Part shown: positions 44,008 to 51,654 of the stretch, piece by piece | Layout: each line of letters begins with the position of its first letter | How positions within the stretch are numbered: position 1 is the first letter of the stretch | NCBI RefSeq assembly: GCF_042676065.1 | Contig: NZ_JBHTJO010000001.1 | Location: 2,294,001-2,358,000, forward strand | DNA length: 64,000 nucleotides | Direction of reading: 5' to 3' | DNA from: Methyloligella solikamskensis | Lineage (GTDB): Bacteria > Pseudomonadota > Alphaproteobacteria > Rhizobiales > Methyloligellaceae | Position numbers and translations under genes: made by a program | The notes under the pieces: generated by a model | The model's database searches: none | Seen by the model: only the letters and a program-made list of their open reading frames with translations | What the model was told of the DNA's origin: nothing

Positions 44008-45362
44008 CTGATTTTGACGATTTCTCCCTCGAAGAGCTGATGGCGCTCGACAAGCGCCATGTCTGGCACCCCTTTACCCAACACGGAACCGAGACTCCGC
44101 CCTTGCCGGTCGTTGGTGCAAAGGCCGCAACGCTCACGCTCGGCAACGGCCAGGAATTGCTCGACATGATCTCGTCGTGGTGGACTTGCACGCACGGCCA
44201 TTCCCATCCCGCCCTCAACGATGCGCTCGTCCGCCAAGCGCAGTCTTTCGAACATGTGATGTTTGCCGGCTTCACCCACGCACCGGCGGTGGACGTGGCC
44301 TCGAGACTTGCCAGGCTCCTGCCGGGGGACCTTAACCGCGTGTTCTTTTCCGATGACGGTTCGACCGCGGTGGAGGTCGCGCTGAAGATCGCCTATCAGC
44401 GCTGGGTCAACGAGGGAACGCCGCGCAAAGTCTTCATCGCATTCGACGGCGGCTATCACGGCGATACCGTCGGGGCAATGTCCATGGGCAGCGGCTCGGG
44501 CTTCTTCACCCTGTTCCGGGAGCTGATGTGCGAGGTGCAGGTGCTGCCCTACCCGTCGACCTATATCGGCGACGAAGACGTCGAGGCGAAGGAGAACGGT
44601 GCGATCGCCGCGCTGGAAAGCGTGATCGAACAATATCCCGACCAGATCGCCGGCATGATCATAGAGCCCTTGGTACAAGGCGCCGGCGGCATGCGGATTT
44701 CGCGGCCTGCCTTTCTAAAACGGCTGGTGGAGAAGGCGCAGAACGCCGGCATCCTGGTCATCTTCGACGAGGTGGCCACGGGCTTCGGCCGCACCGGGAC
44801 CATGTTCGCCATGGAGCAAGCCGGAATCGTGCCCGACCTGGTCTGCCTCTCCAAATGCCTGACGGCCGGCTATCTGGCGATGTCCGTGACGGTGGCGCGG
44901 GACGAACTCTTCGATCGGTTCATTGGCGACACGTTTGCCAAAGCGCTTTCTCATGGGCATTCCTTCACCGCCAACCCGTTGGCCTGCGCGGTGGCGGTGC
45001 GTTCGCTTGAGCTTTTCGAAGAGGAAGGGACGCTAAAACGGATCGGCGAGATTGCCGATAAGCACCGCAGCTTCCTGAGCCGGGTCGGCGAGCGAGACGA
45101 CGTGGCCTGGCCGCGCCAGGTCGGCAGCATCATGGCGTTCGATGTGAAGGGGAATTCCGACTACCAGTCGGTGCGCAGCCGTTCGCTGCGGGACTGGTTC
45201 TTGAACAACGGGCTGAATATCCGGCCGATCGGTCCGACAGTCTATCTGATGCCGCCCTACTGCGTGACCGATCAGGAACTCGACCAGGCCTATGAGGGCA
45301 TCATCGAGGGGCTGGACCGGCTTGCGGCCGCCGAGCTCTCAATGGACGACAAGCGCCCATAG
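44004..45362 (+). CDS. bioA: Adenosylmethionine--8-amino-7-oxononanoate aminotransferase
   Basis: 452 residues from ATG 44004. It is a class III PLP aminotransferase with the BioA-specific KRHVWHPFTQHGTE start, EMISSWWTCTHG-like DMISSWWTCTHGHSHP, VFFSDDGSTAVEVALKIA, FDGGYHGDTVGAMSMG and the LCLSKCLTAGYLAMSVT Schiff-base lysine. It makes 7,8-diaminopelargonate from KAPA with S-adenosylmethionine as amino donor. The 3' end overlaps the convergent bioC gene by 73 bases, which is unusually long. Confidence 0.96.
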   Translation: MTDFDDFSLEELMALDKRHVWHPFTQHGTETPPLPVVGAKAATLTLGNGQELLDMISSWWTCTHGHSHPALNDALVRQAQSFEHVMFAGFTHAPAVDVASRLARLLPGDLNRVFFSDDGSTAVEVALKIAYQRWVNEGTPRKVFIAFDGGYHGDTVGAMSMGSGSGFFTLFRELMCEVQVLPYPSTYIGDEDVEAKENGAIAALESVIEQYPDQIAGMIIEPLVQGAGGMRISRPAFLKRLVEKAQNAGILVIFDEVATGFGRTGTMFAMEQAGIVPDLVCLSKCLTAGYLAMSVTVARDELFDRFIGDTFAKALSHGHSFTANPLACAVAVRSLELFEEEGTLKRIGEIADKHRSFLSRVGERDDVAWPRQVGSIMAFDVKGNSDYQSVRSRSLRDWFLNNGLNIRPIGPTVYLMPPYCVTDQELDQAYEGIIEGLDRLAAAELSMDDKRP

Positions 45363-46069
45363 ACGATGTGCCAGCTGACCTTGCCGCCATGGTCCTTTCC
45401 CAGGCGGCGAAGGACGCGGCGGAGCGCGCCGGCGGAAAGCGGCGCGTAGCCGTCCCGCGGGGTCAGCCCGCCGATGGCGCGGAGCCGTTGGAGAAAGGCG
45501 AGACCGCTCTCCTCCATGACGAGGGTCTCTTCGTCTTGGCAACCGGGAAGCGGCGCGATTGCGACGATGCCGTTCCGCACCCCTTCTGATGCGAGCGCTG
45601 CCCGCCACTCGGCGAAGCACTCCGACCCCAACGCACTGTAGAGAAGCGCGCCACCGGGATTGAGCCGCTCGCGCAGCCGGGTCAGGGCGGCGGCCGGATC
45701 GGCCAGCCAGTGCAGGCTCATGCTGGTGGTGATGAGGTCGAACCGGCAGACGTTTTCGACCCGCGCGGCATCCATCACATCGAAGGTGAGCTTGGCAGTC
45801 TTGGGCGGATTGAGATTGCCTTCCGCCGTGGCGATCATCTCCGGCGACAGATCGGTGATCAGGAAATCGCCATCCGGGTAGGTGTCCAGGAGATGCCGGG
45901 TCAGAAGCCCCGTGCCGCAGCCGAGCTCCAGCACCCGCGGACGCTTCAGGTCCGGCAGCTGACTTGCGAGCCGTTCCGCCACCATCCGCTGGAGAGCCGC
46001 GTGGCGCTCGTAGCTATCGGCGCGGGCACCGAAGCTCTCGGCGATTTTCGCGCTACGGGGTGACGTCAT
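45290..46069 (-). CDS. bioC: Malonyl-ACP O-methyltransferase-like protein (BioC family)
   Basis: 259 residues from ATG 46069; an ATG four codons earlier and longer in-frame starts reach into the upstream esterase gene. The SAM-binding motif I is VLELGCGTGLLTRHLL, followed by FLITDLSPEMIATAEG, FDLITTSMSLHWLADP and LNPGGALLYSALG, all typical of BioC. BioC methylates malonyl-ACP so that fatty-acid synthase can build the pimeloyl chain. It overlaps the bioH-like gene by 17 bases and bioA convergently by 73 bases. The last 20 residues (Ser-rich) lie in the bioA overlap and may be a non-conserved extension. Confidence 0.88.
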   Translation of the reverse strand: MTSPRSAKIAESFGARADSYERHAALQRMVAERLASQLPDLKRPRVLELGCGTGLLTRHLLDTYPDGDFLITDLSPEMIATAEGNLNPPKTAKLTFDVMDAARVENVCRFDLITTSMSLHWLADPAAALTRLRERLNPGGALLYSALGSECFAEWRAALASEGVRNGIVAIAPLPGCQDEETLVMEESGLAFLQRLRAIGGLTPRDGYAPLSAGALRRVLRRLGKDHGGKVSWHIVYGRLSSIESSAAASRSSPSMMPS

Positions 46070-46715
46070 CGGTGAACTCATTCTCGGCGAGTGCGCGACG
46101 GGCAAATCCCATGATCCGTTCGGCGCACCATTCGGGGTGACGGGCGGGGAGAAGATGGCCGCTGAGGTCCGCCCATTCAACGGGATCGCGCCAGATGGCC
46201 GCGCTCATCGCTTCCGGCACGATCGGATCGTCGCGGGAGGCGAGCGGCAGGATTGGGGCTTTCATCGCTTCGCGCGCCGCGCTGGCGTCCCACTCCATGA
46301 GCCAGTCGAGCCCCTCGCCCAGCCGGTCGACATTCAGGGCGTCTTCGGCAACGAAGGGCTCCGCACCGCAGCTTTTCCAGAACATGCGCATCAGCCCATA
46401 CGGATCGCGTTTCAGCGCTTTGCGCATTCCGGCCACCTTGGCGCGGCCGATATGGGACGCGAAGGCATCGAAGCCTTGGAGGCTGACCAGAGCCCGGAAG
46501 CTGTCGGGCCTCTCATGGAGGAGCCAGAGCACGCCCAGCGAATGGCCGATGGCTATTGCTTCCTCCGGCCAGGTATCGCTCGGGCCGAGGGCTTCGTCCG
46601 GTCCGCCGGAGACAAAGCCGAGATCGACGCGCGTCACGTCACCCTCAAGCCGTTCAGCGAGAGCATCGAAGATGCCGGGGTGGAAGCCCCAGCCATGGAC
46701 GAGAACGAAATGCAT
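46053..46715 (-). CDS. Alpha/beta hydrolase, likely pimeloyl-ACP methyl ester esterase (BioH/BioG-like)
   Basis: A 220-residue alpha/beta hydrolase. It opens FVLVHGWGFHPGIFDAL and has the nucleophile elbow AIGHSLG with Ser59. A likely acid residue lies in ASRDDPIVP, and a late histidine in LSGHLLPARHPEW. BioH normally has about 255 residues and BioG about 215, so the length is nearer BioG while the HGWG oxyanion loop is shared by both. Its place between bioF and bioC strongly suggests that it removes the methyl group that ends chain elongation. It starts 5 bp after bioF. Confidence 0.78.
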   Translation of the reverse strand: MHFVLVHGWGFHPGIFDALAERLEGDVTRVDLGFVSGGPDEALGPSDTWPEEAIAIGHSLGVLWLLHERPDSFRALVSLQGFDAFASHIGRAKVAGMRKALKRDPYGLMRMFWKSCGAEPFVAEDALNVDRLGEGLDWLMEWDASAAREAMKAPILPLASRDDPIVPEAMSAAIWRDPVEWADLSGHLLPARHPEWCAERIMGFARRALAENEFTDDVTP

Positions 46716-46720
46716 GGGCG

Positions 46721-47917
46721 TTATTCCGCGGCCAGCCGACCGCTGATGGATCCGGGTCCGGACTCTTCCAGCACCTCGAGGAGGTCGTCGACATCCTCAT
46801 CCGTATGGGCGGCGGTGAAGGCGAAGCGGAGCCGCGCGGTGCCTTTCGGGACCGTCGGCGGTCGGATGGCCGTGGCCCAGGAGCCGGTCGCTTTCAGCTT
46901 CTTGCTGAGGCCGTTCGCGGCTTGGGCGGAGCCGACGATCACCGGCACGATCTGGGTCTCCGACGCGCCGGTCTCGAATTCCAGCCCGTGGACGCCTTCC
47001 CGAAAGCGCCTTGAGAGGCGCGCGACGGTGGTCCGCGCTTCCCGCTGGCTCGGCAGGAGATCGAGGGCGGCATCCATGGCGCCGAGCACGGCGGGCGGAA
47101 GCGCCGTGGAATAGATCAGACCGCTGCAGCGATTGACGAGATAGTCCCGGACGCGCTTGGAGCAGGCGACATAGGCGCCGAAGCCGCCGAGCGCCTTGGA
47201 GGCGGTGCCGATGACGATATCGGCGGAACCGCTCAAGCCCTCTCCTTCTTCGCCCAGGACGCCCGTACCGTGGGCGTCGTCGACGATCAGGGTGGCGTCG
47301 TATTCCCTGGCAAGCGCGCCGATCTCTTCCAGGGGCGCGACGTCTCCGTCCATAGAGAAGACGCTCTCGGTCAGAATGAAGCGGGGCGCCTCCTCGCCTT
47401 CGGTCTTCTTCAGGAGCTCGGCGAGGTGGTCCGCATCCCGGTGGCGGTAGCGCTGCTGGCGGACTCCTGCCGCGGCGCAGCCGAAATGCATGCTGGCGTG
47501 GTTGAGCTTGTCGGCGAAGACCAGGGGCTTGGCCCCAAGCACCTTAGAATCCAGCAAAGCCTGGAGGACGGCGCCGTTGGCCTGGAAGCCGGAGGCCATG
47601 ACCAGGGCCGCCTCCTTCTTCTTAAGCTTCGCGATCTTGGCCTCGACGACCGAAAACGCCTCGAGATTGCCGGTGACGAGACGCGAGGCGCCGCTGCCGG
47701 CCCCGAACGCATCCAGCCAGAGCTTCGCCCTGGCGATCACGGCAGGATGGAATCGGAGCGCCAGATAGTCGTTGCTGGAGAAATTCACGTAGGTCCGGCC
47801 GGCGACCTCGATCAGGCGCGCGTCAAGCGGCCGCATGTCGATGAGCGACCTTTGCAGCCCTGCGTCGGCCTGGTCGGCCAGATATGCGCCGTAGCGGCTT
47901 TCACTCCGTGCCATCAT
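46721..47917 (-). CDS. bioF: 8-amino-7-oxononanoate synthase
   Basis: 398 residues, an alpha-oxoamine synthase. Features are YVNFSSNDYLALRFHP, GSGASRLVTGNLEAF, a HASMHFGCAAAGV histidine stacking on PLP, DDAHGTGVLGEEGEG, and the Schiff-base lysine in GTASKALGGFGAYVA. It condenses pimeloyl-ACP with L-alanine to KAPA. It is the first gene of the minus-strand biotin operon bioF-bioH-like-bioC and is divergent from bioB, with only 48 bp between the proposed starts, so the two halves probably share a regulatory region. Confidence 0.95.
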   Translation of the reverse strand: MMARSESRYGAYLADQADAGLQRSLIDMRPLDARLIEVAGRTYVNFSSNDYLALRFHPAVIARAKLWLDAFGAGSGASRLVTGNLEAFSVVEAKIAKLKKKEAALVMASGFQANGAVLQALLDSKVLGAKPLVFADKLNHASMHFGCAAAGVRQQRYRHRDADHLAELLKKTEGEEAPRFILTESVFSMDGDVAPLEEIGALAREYDATLIVDDAHGTGVLGEEGEGLSGSADIVIGTASKALGGFGAYVACSKRVRDYLVNRCSGLIYSTALPPAVLGAMDAALDLLPSQREARTTVARLSRRFREGVHGLEFETGASETQIVPVIVGSAQAANGLSKKLKATGSWATAIRPPTVPKGTARLRFAFTAAHTDEDVDDLLEVLEESGPGSISGRLAAE

Positions 47918-47965
47918 CCTGTATTAGCGAACGGAAGGTCCCGCAGCAATCGAGAGCCTGTTCAA

Positions 47966-49069
47966 GTGCTTGATCGTCCCGATACCCTTAACGAGCAAAC
48001 CACTGATGAGAGGGAGCGCCCCGTCATAACGCCGGAGAGCGCAGCCCGCGGAGGCTTGCGTCACGACTGGACGCGCGACGAGATCCAGGCGCTGCTCGAA
48101 GCGCCGCTCATGTCGCTGCTCGATCAGGCGCGGGAGGTGCATCGCCAGCACCACGAGGACGGCACGGTGCAGTTGGCGAGCCTGCTTTCCATCAAGACCG
48201 GCGCCTGCCCGGAAGACTGCAAGTACTGCCCCCAGAGCGCCCATTACGCCAAGAAGACGGGACTAGAGCGGGAATCGCTTCTCGATGTCGACGACGTGCT
48301 TTCCAAGGCGGCGCGCGCTCGCGAAGCTGGGGCCACGCGCTTCTGCATGGGCGCGGCCTGGCGTCAGGTGCGCGACGGCAGGGAATTCGACAGCGTGCTG
48401 GAGATGGTCCGCGGCGTGCGCGACATGGGTATGGAAGCCTGCGTGACCCTCGGCATGCTGAACAAGGAGCAGGCCAAGCGCCTCGCCGACGCCGGGCTCA
48501 CAGCCTACAACCACAATCTCGATACGTCGGAAGAGTATTACGAGAAGATCATCACCACCCGGACCTTCCAGGACCGGTTGGACACGATCGAGAATGTTCG
48601 CGAGGCGGGTGTCGAGGTCTGCTGCGGCGGCATCATCGGTATGGGCGAGACCATTTCGGACCGCGCCAGCCTGCTGAAGAGCCTGGCCGACATGGATCCG
48701 CACCCCGAAAGCGTTCCGATCAATGCGCTAGTGCCTGTGGAAGGCACGCCCCTCGCCCACCGGGCGAAGGTCGACTCCATGGAGCTGGTGCGCATGATCG
48801 CCACGGCCCGCATCGTGATGCCGAAATCGCGGGTGCGGCTTTCGGCCGGGCGGCACAATCTCTCCAAGGAAGCCCAGCTTCTGTGCCTGATGGCGGGCGC
48901 CAACTCGATCTTCTATGGCGAGAAGCTGCTCACCACGGATAACAACGATACGGGCGAGGATCTCGCCCTGATCGAAGAGGCCGGCCTTACGGTCTCCGAG
49001 CCGCGGGCGGAGGATGCGCCTTGCAGCGCGCGCCAAGGCGCGGCCGCGTGCGCCAAACACGGCGGCTAG
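47966..49069 (+). CDS. bioB: Biotin synthase (radical SAM)
   Basis: 367 residues from GTG 47966. A TTG at 48056 would give about 337 residues and align better with E. coli BioB, but GGAGG sits only one base before it, so the start is uncertain. The radical-SAM cluster motif is TGACPEDCKYCPQS. Residues for the auxiliary 2Fe-2S cluster lie in MGMEACVTLGM and CCGGIIGMGE. SAGRHNLSKEAQ provides the bridging arginine, and NSIFYGEKLLTT is conserved. It inserts sulfur into dethiobiotin. It is 7 bp upstream of a transaminase gene. Confidence 0.95.
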   Translation: MLDRPDTLNEQTTDERERPVITPESAARGGLRHDWTRDEIQALLEAPLMSLLDQAREVHRQHHEDGTVQLASLLSIKTGACPEDCKYCPQSAHYAKKTGLERESLLDVDDVLSKAARAREAGATRFCMGAAWRQVRDGREFDSVLEMVRGVRDMGMEACVTLGMLNKEQAKRLADAGLTAYNHNLDTSEEYYEKIITTRTFQDRLDTIENVREAGVEVCCGGIIGMGETISDRASLLKSLADMDPHPESVPINALVPVEGTPLAHRAKVDSMELVRMIATARIVMPKSRVRLSAGRHNLSKEAQLLCLMAGANSIFYGEKLLTTDNNDTGEDLALIEEAGLTVSEPRAEDAPCSARQGAAACAKHGG

Positions 49070-49076
49070 CCCGCAC

Positions 49077-49931
49077 ATGTCACGCCTTGTCTATGTGGAT
49101 GGCGGCTACGTCCAGGAGGACGAGGCCCGCATCTCCGTGTTCGATCGCGGGTTCCTGTTCGCGGACGGGGTCTATGAGGTAACCGCGGTGGTGGGCGGCC
49201 GGATGGTCGATTTCGACTCCCATCTCTCGCGCCTCGCCCGTTCGCTCTCCGCACTGGATATCGTCTCTCCCCTCACCGACCGGGAGCTGCGCGTGGTGCA
49301 TGAGAAGCTGATCGCACGCAACAACCTGGACGAAGGGATCGTCTATCTGCAGCTCACCCGCGGCGTGGCGGATCGCGAATTCGCCTATCCGTACGGGCTT
49401 ACCCCCACCATCGTCGCGTTCACCCAGGCCAAGCCCCTGCTGGACAACCCATTGGCCGAATCCGGGGTGAAGGTCGTGATGGTGCCGGATATCCGCTGGC
49501 GGCGGCGGGACATTAAATCCATCTCGCTGCTGCCCCAGGCCATGGGCAAGGAATTCGCCAAGCGGCATGGGGCCTACGAGGCCTGGATGGTGGAGAACGA
49601 TGTGGTCACCGAAGGGACGTCCTCATCGGCCTTCATCGTCGATGCCGATGGCGTGCTCAGGACCCAGCCTTTGGGTCACCAGATCCTGCCCGGTGTCACC
49701 CGCCGCGCCGTCTTGCGGCTGGCGGAAGAGCATGGCGTTTCCTTCGAGGAGCGTCCTTTCAGCCTTGATGAGCTGCTCTCTGCCCGCGAAGCGTTCCTTA
49801 CCGCCGCATCGGCCTTCGTGCTGCCGGTGATCTCCATAGACGGCCAAAACATTGGAAACGGCACGCCGGGCCCGATTACCAGGCGATTCCGCGAGCTGTA
49901 TCTCAAAGAGTGCTGTCAAGAAAATTTTTAA
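49077..49931 (+). CDS. dat: D-amino-acid transaminase (class IV aminotransferase)
   Basis: 284 residues from ATG 49077, 7 bp after bioB. A fold-type IV PLP enzyme with VYVDGGYVQEDEARISVFDRGF, FADGVYEVTAVVGG, the catalytic lysine in RRRDIKSISLLP, and VTEGTSSSAFIVD. The motifs fit D-amino-acid transaminase better than branched-chain transaminase. It would supply D-alanine or D-glutamate for peptidoglycan or recycle them, which parallels the D-Ala-D-Ala dipeptidase at the left end. A link to biotin synthesis is only positional. Confidence 0.87.
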   Translation: MSRLVYVDGGYVQEDEARISVFDRGFLFADGVYEVTAVVGGRMVDFDSHLSRLARSLSALDIVSPLTDRELRVVHEKLIARNNLDEGIVYLQLTRGVADREFAYPYGLTPTIVAFTQAKPLLDNPLAESGVKVVMVPDIRWRRRDIKSISLLPQAMGKEFAKRHGAYEAWMVENDVVTEGTSSSAFIVDADGVLRTQPLGHQILPGVTRRAVLRLAEEHGVSFEERPFSLDELLSAREAFLTAASAFVLPVISIDGQNIGNGTPGPITRRFRELYLKECCQENF

Positions 49932-49972
49932 CCACGATTGAAACCCTTTCGTGGAAGCGGCGTTTATTCGCC

Positions 49973-50149
49973 ATGACCAAGCTACTGTATTGGCTCGTAT
50001 ACAATTTTGACCTGGGACCCATCGGCCCCCGTGTGATGGATCTCGCGGTCAAAAGCTGGCTCCGGCGTGACGCAAGGGCCAATGAGCCGTCGCTCTTGCA
50101 GCATACGATGCAGTCGGTCCGCGGCCACGAGCTGAATTACAGTAAGTAG
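49973..50149 (+). CDS. Small conserved-looking protein, unknown
   Basis: 58 residues from ATG 49973, beginning MTKLLYWLVYNFDLGPIGP and ending SVRGHELNYSK. The first half is hydrophobic and aromatic and the second half is basic. No strong ribosome site is visible; GGAAGCGG lies 15 bases upstream. It follows the transaminase gene by 41 bp. The family is not recognised, and it could also be a chance frame. Confidence 0.45.
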   Translation: MTKLLYWLVYNFDLGPIGPRVMDLAVKSWLRRDARANEPSLLQHTMQSVRGHELNYSK

Positions 50150-50184
50150 CATCGGATCGCGCTAAGTTCTTTAAAGTCATAGGC

Positions 50185-50313
50185 CTTTCGGATTGAGAGG
50201 CAAGACCGCGGCGGGGCACCCTGCCCCCGCTGCGGCGCACCTGACCGCTGAGAGGCGACACCGCTGGGAAGGTGCCGAGCGCCGGCCCCGGATTTTCCGG
50301 GCCGGCGTTTTTT
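50185..50313 (+). ncRNA. Candidate small RNA ending in an intrinsic terminator
   Basis: No reading frame is supported here, but the strand ends in a textbook terminator: CGCCGGCCCCGG (50280-50291) pairs with CCGGGCCGGCG (50297-50307), followed by TTTTTT. Upstream stems include GCGGGGCA/TGCCCCCGC and GGCGCACCT/AAGGTGCC enclosing CTGAGAGGCGACACCGC. The mix of conserved-looking loops suggests a structured RNA or leader remnant. The terminator could instead belong to the small gene at 49973-50149. No known Rfam motif is recognised with certainty. Confidence 0.4.
50280..50313 (+). terminator. Intrinsic terminator
   Basis: A GC-rich stem of 11-12 base pairs with a 5-base ATTTT loop and six uridines. 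It ends a plus-strand transcript originating from the transaminase operon or from a small RNA. Confidence 0.85.
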
Positions 50314-50330
50314 ATTGCCTGAATGGATGC

Positions 50331-50367
50331 AAAAGAAAAACGCCGGTCGCGGGGGCGGACCGGCGTC
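50331..50367 (-). terminator. Intrinsic terminator of the DUF892 gene
   Basis: On the minus strand CGCCGGTC and GACCGGCG pair (50341-50365) and are followed by TTTTTCTTTT. It lies 50 bp past the stop of the ferritin-like gene. Confidence 0.8.
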
Positions 50368-50416
50368 TTCCTGCGGTCAAGCTGCGCGTCAGCCGCGCAA
50401 GCTTTTGGCTCTTGCC

Positions 50417-50983
50417 TTAAGCGGCTTTCTTCTTCGCCTTGGCGGTGGTGGTGCCGCTCTTCGTGACCTTCTTGCCGGCGGCGCGGGCATTCACCTTGGC
50501 GCGCTCGGTTGCCAGGGTAGAGAGCTTCTTATCGGCCGCCTTCTCCTCTTTGAGGTTGGCATTCAGAAGCGGCACGACATTGTTGTGGCCGAGCTCCTTG
50601 GCCCAGGCGATCAGGGTTCCGTAGCGGGTCATCTCGTAATGCTCCACGGCCTGGGCGGAGCCGATCAGCGCCGCATCCTTCACCCGCTTGTCGGCGACCT
50701 CGCCGGAAACCTCGTTGGCTTCCTTGATGATGCCGTCGATGGCCGGACAGTCCACGGCCTTGGCCTTGTGACCGAGCTTCTCGAAGACCTCTTCCAAGCG
50801 CTTAATCTGCCCCTCGGTCTCCTTCAGATGGCTCTTCAGCCCGCTTGTCAGCTCCCGCTTGGTGGCCTTCTCGATCATCTTGGGCAGGGCTTTGAGCACC
50901 TGCTTCTCGGCGTAGTAGATGTCCTGCAGCGTATGGAGGAAGAGATCCTCCATCGTCTCGATATCTTTGGAAAACAGCCCCAT
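50417..50983 (-). CDS. Ferritin-like DUF892 protein (YciE/YciF family)
   Basis: A 188-residue helical protein. It starts MGLFSKDIETMEDLFLHTLQ and continues DIYYAEKQVLKALPKM and ESEQHADI-type acidic-histidine patterns such as AVEHYEMTRYGTLIAWA. The Glu/His residues of a four-helix di-iron site are present, followed by a Lys/Ala-rich tail (KAKKKAA). Members are stress-induced cytoplasmic proteins, often in the EcfG or RpoS regulon, with a proposed iron or oxidative-stress role. A GGAAC-type promoter candidate lies 90-115 bp upstream. The tail may bind DNA. Confidence 0.9.
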   Translation of the reverse strand: MGLFSKDIETMEDLFLHTLQDIYYAEKQVLKALPKMIEKATKRELTSGLKSHLKETEGQIKRLEEVFEKLGHKAKAVDCPAIDGIIKEANEVSGEVADKRVKDAALIGSAQAVEHYEMTRYGTLIAWAKELGHNNVVPLLNANLKEEKAADKKLSTLATERAKVNARAAGKKVTKSGTTTAKAKKKAA

Positions 50984-51072
50984 CGGACAGGTCCCCTTTC
51001 TGTGTCTTGTCTTGTGTGTCGTCGTTCAGGGGGCGCGGTTGTGTCTCGTCGCGCCGCACCTTGGTGCTTCTT

Positions 51073-51125
51073 AAGCGCAGTCGAGAGGCCTAAGTTCCCG
51101 GGAACTGCGGGAAAACTTGGCTGTT
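51073..51125. promoter_or_regulatory. Possible divergent EcfG-type (GGAAC) promoters on a GTTCCCGGGAAC palindrome
   Basis: The 12-bp palindrome 51094-51105 gives a GGAAC -35-like box on each strand. On minus it is followed after 16 bases by CGCT, towards the DUF892 gene. On plus it is followed after 16 bases by TGTT, towards the DUF2946 gene. The alphaproteobacterial EcfG consensus is GGAAC-N16/17-CGTT, so each has one mismatch in the -10 box. This is inference without expression evidence. Confidence 0.4.
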
Positions 51126-51206
51126 GAGCAACTGGGGCGCTTGCGAATAGTCTCTCGCGGATTTTTTGCAGATCTCATCTTCTGCAAATGCCTTGGGGGG
51201 CATTTC

Positions 51207-51593
51207 TTGCGCGGGCGTCACAACGAATACTGGAGGCAGCTCGCCGGAGCTCTCGGGCTTCTCGGCGTGATCGTCTATTCCGGGCTCATTCCCGGCCATC
51301 TGATCTCCCAGCTCCGCAACGACCTGGTGCAGGCGAAGCTGGGCGATGCCCTGGCCCTTATGTGCCATTCGGGCTCACTGGACGGTGCGGCGCCCTCCAA
51401 GCAAGACGGCAAGACGAATTGCCCATTCTGCAAGAACCTCGCCTCGTTCCACTTCGCAGCGACGCCTCCCGTCGCCATTATCCTGAAGTGTCCCGGCTCC
51501 CGCCGCGTGGCGCTGCCGCGGGAAACGGCCATCGCGACCTTCCGCGACGGCCAGATTCCCCATAGCCGCGGCCCCCCTCTCCTCTCCGTCTGA
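51207..51593 (+). CDS. DUF2946-type small protein, probable copper-uptake accessory
   Basis: 128 residues from TTG 51207, chosen because a G-run (51195-51200) precedes it; the frame is open for another 30 codons upstream. One membrane helix (LAGALGLLGVIVYSGLIPG) is followed by a domain with ALALMCHSG, a CPFCKN motif and a C-terminal HSRGPP. MCxxG, CPFC and a final RGPP are the marks I associate with DUF2946, whose genes are usually beside TonB-dependent receptors and copper proteins. The same arrangement is found here, 61 bp upstream of the receptor gene. Cysteines and histidines could bind Cu(I). Confidence 0.72.
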   Translation: MRGRHNEYWRQLAGALGLLGVIVYSGLIPGHLISQLRNDLVQAKLGDALALMCHSGSLDGAAPSKQDGKTNCPFCKNLASFHFAATPPVAIILKCPGSRRVALPRETAIATFRDGQIPHSRGPPLLSV

Positions 51594-51654
51594 ACCAAGA
51601 CCGCGCAAGCACGGCTTGCGCACATGAAAAATCGTTCAAACGGGGAGCCCTCCC

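Noticed and set aside
47270..47965. Upstream extension of bioB to a 599-residue protein
   Set aside because: The extension is antisense to bioF. Homology begins only near 48056.
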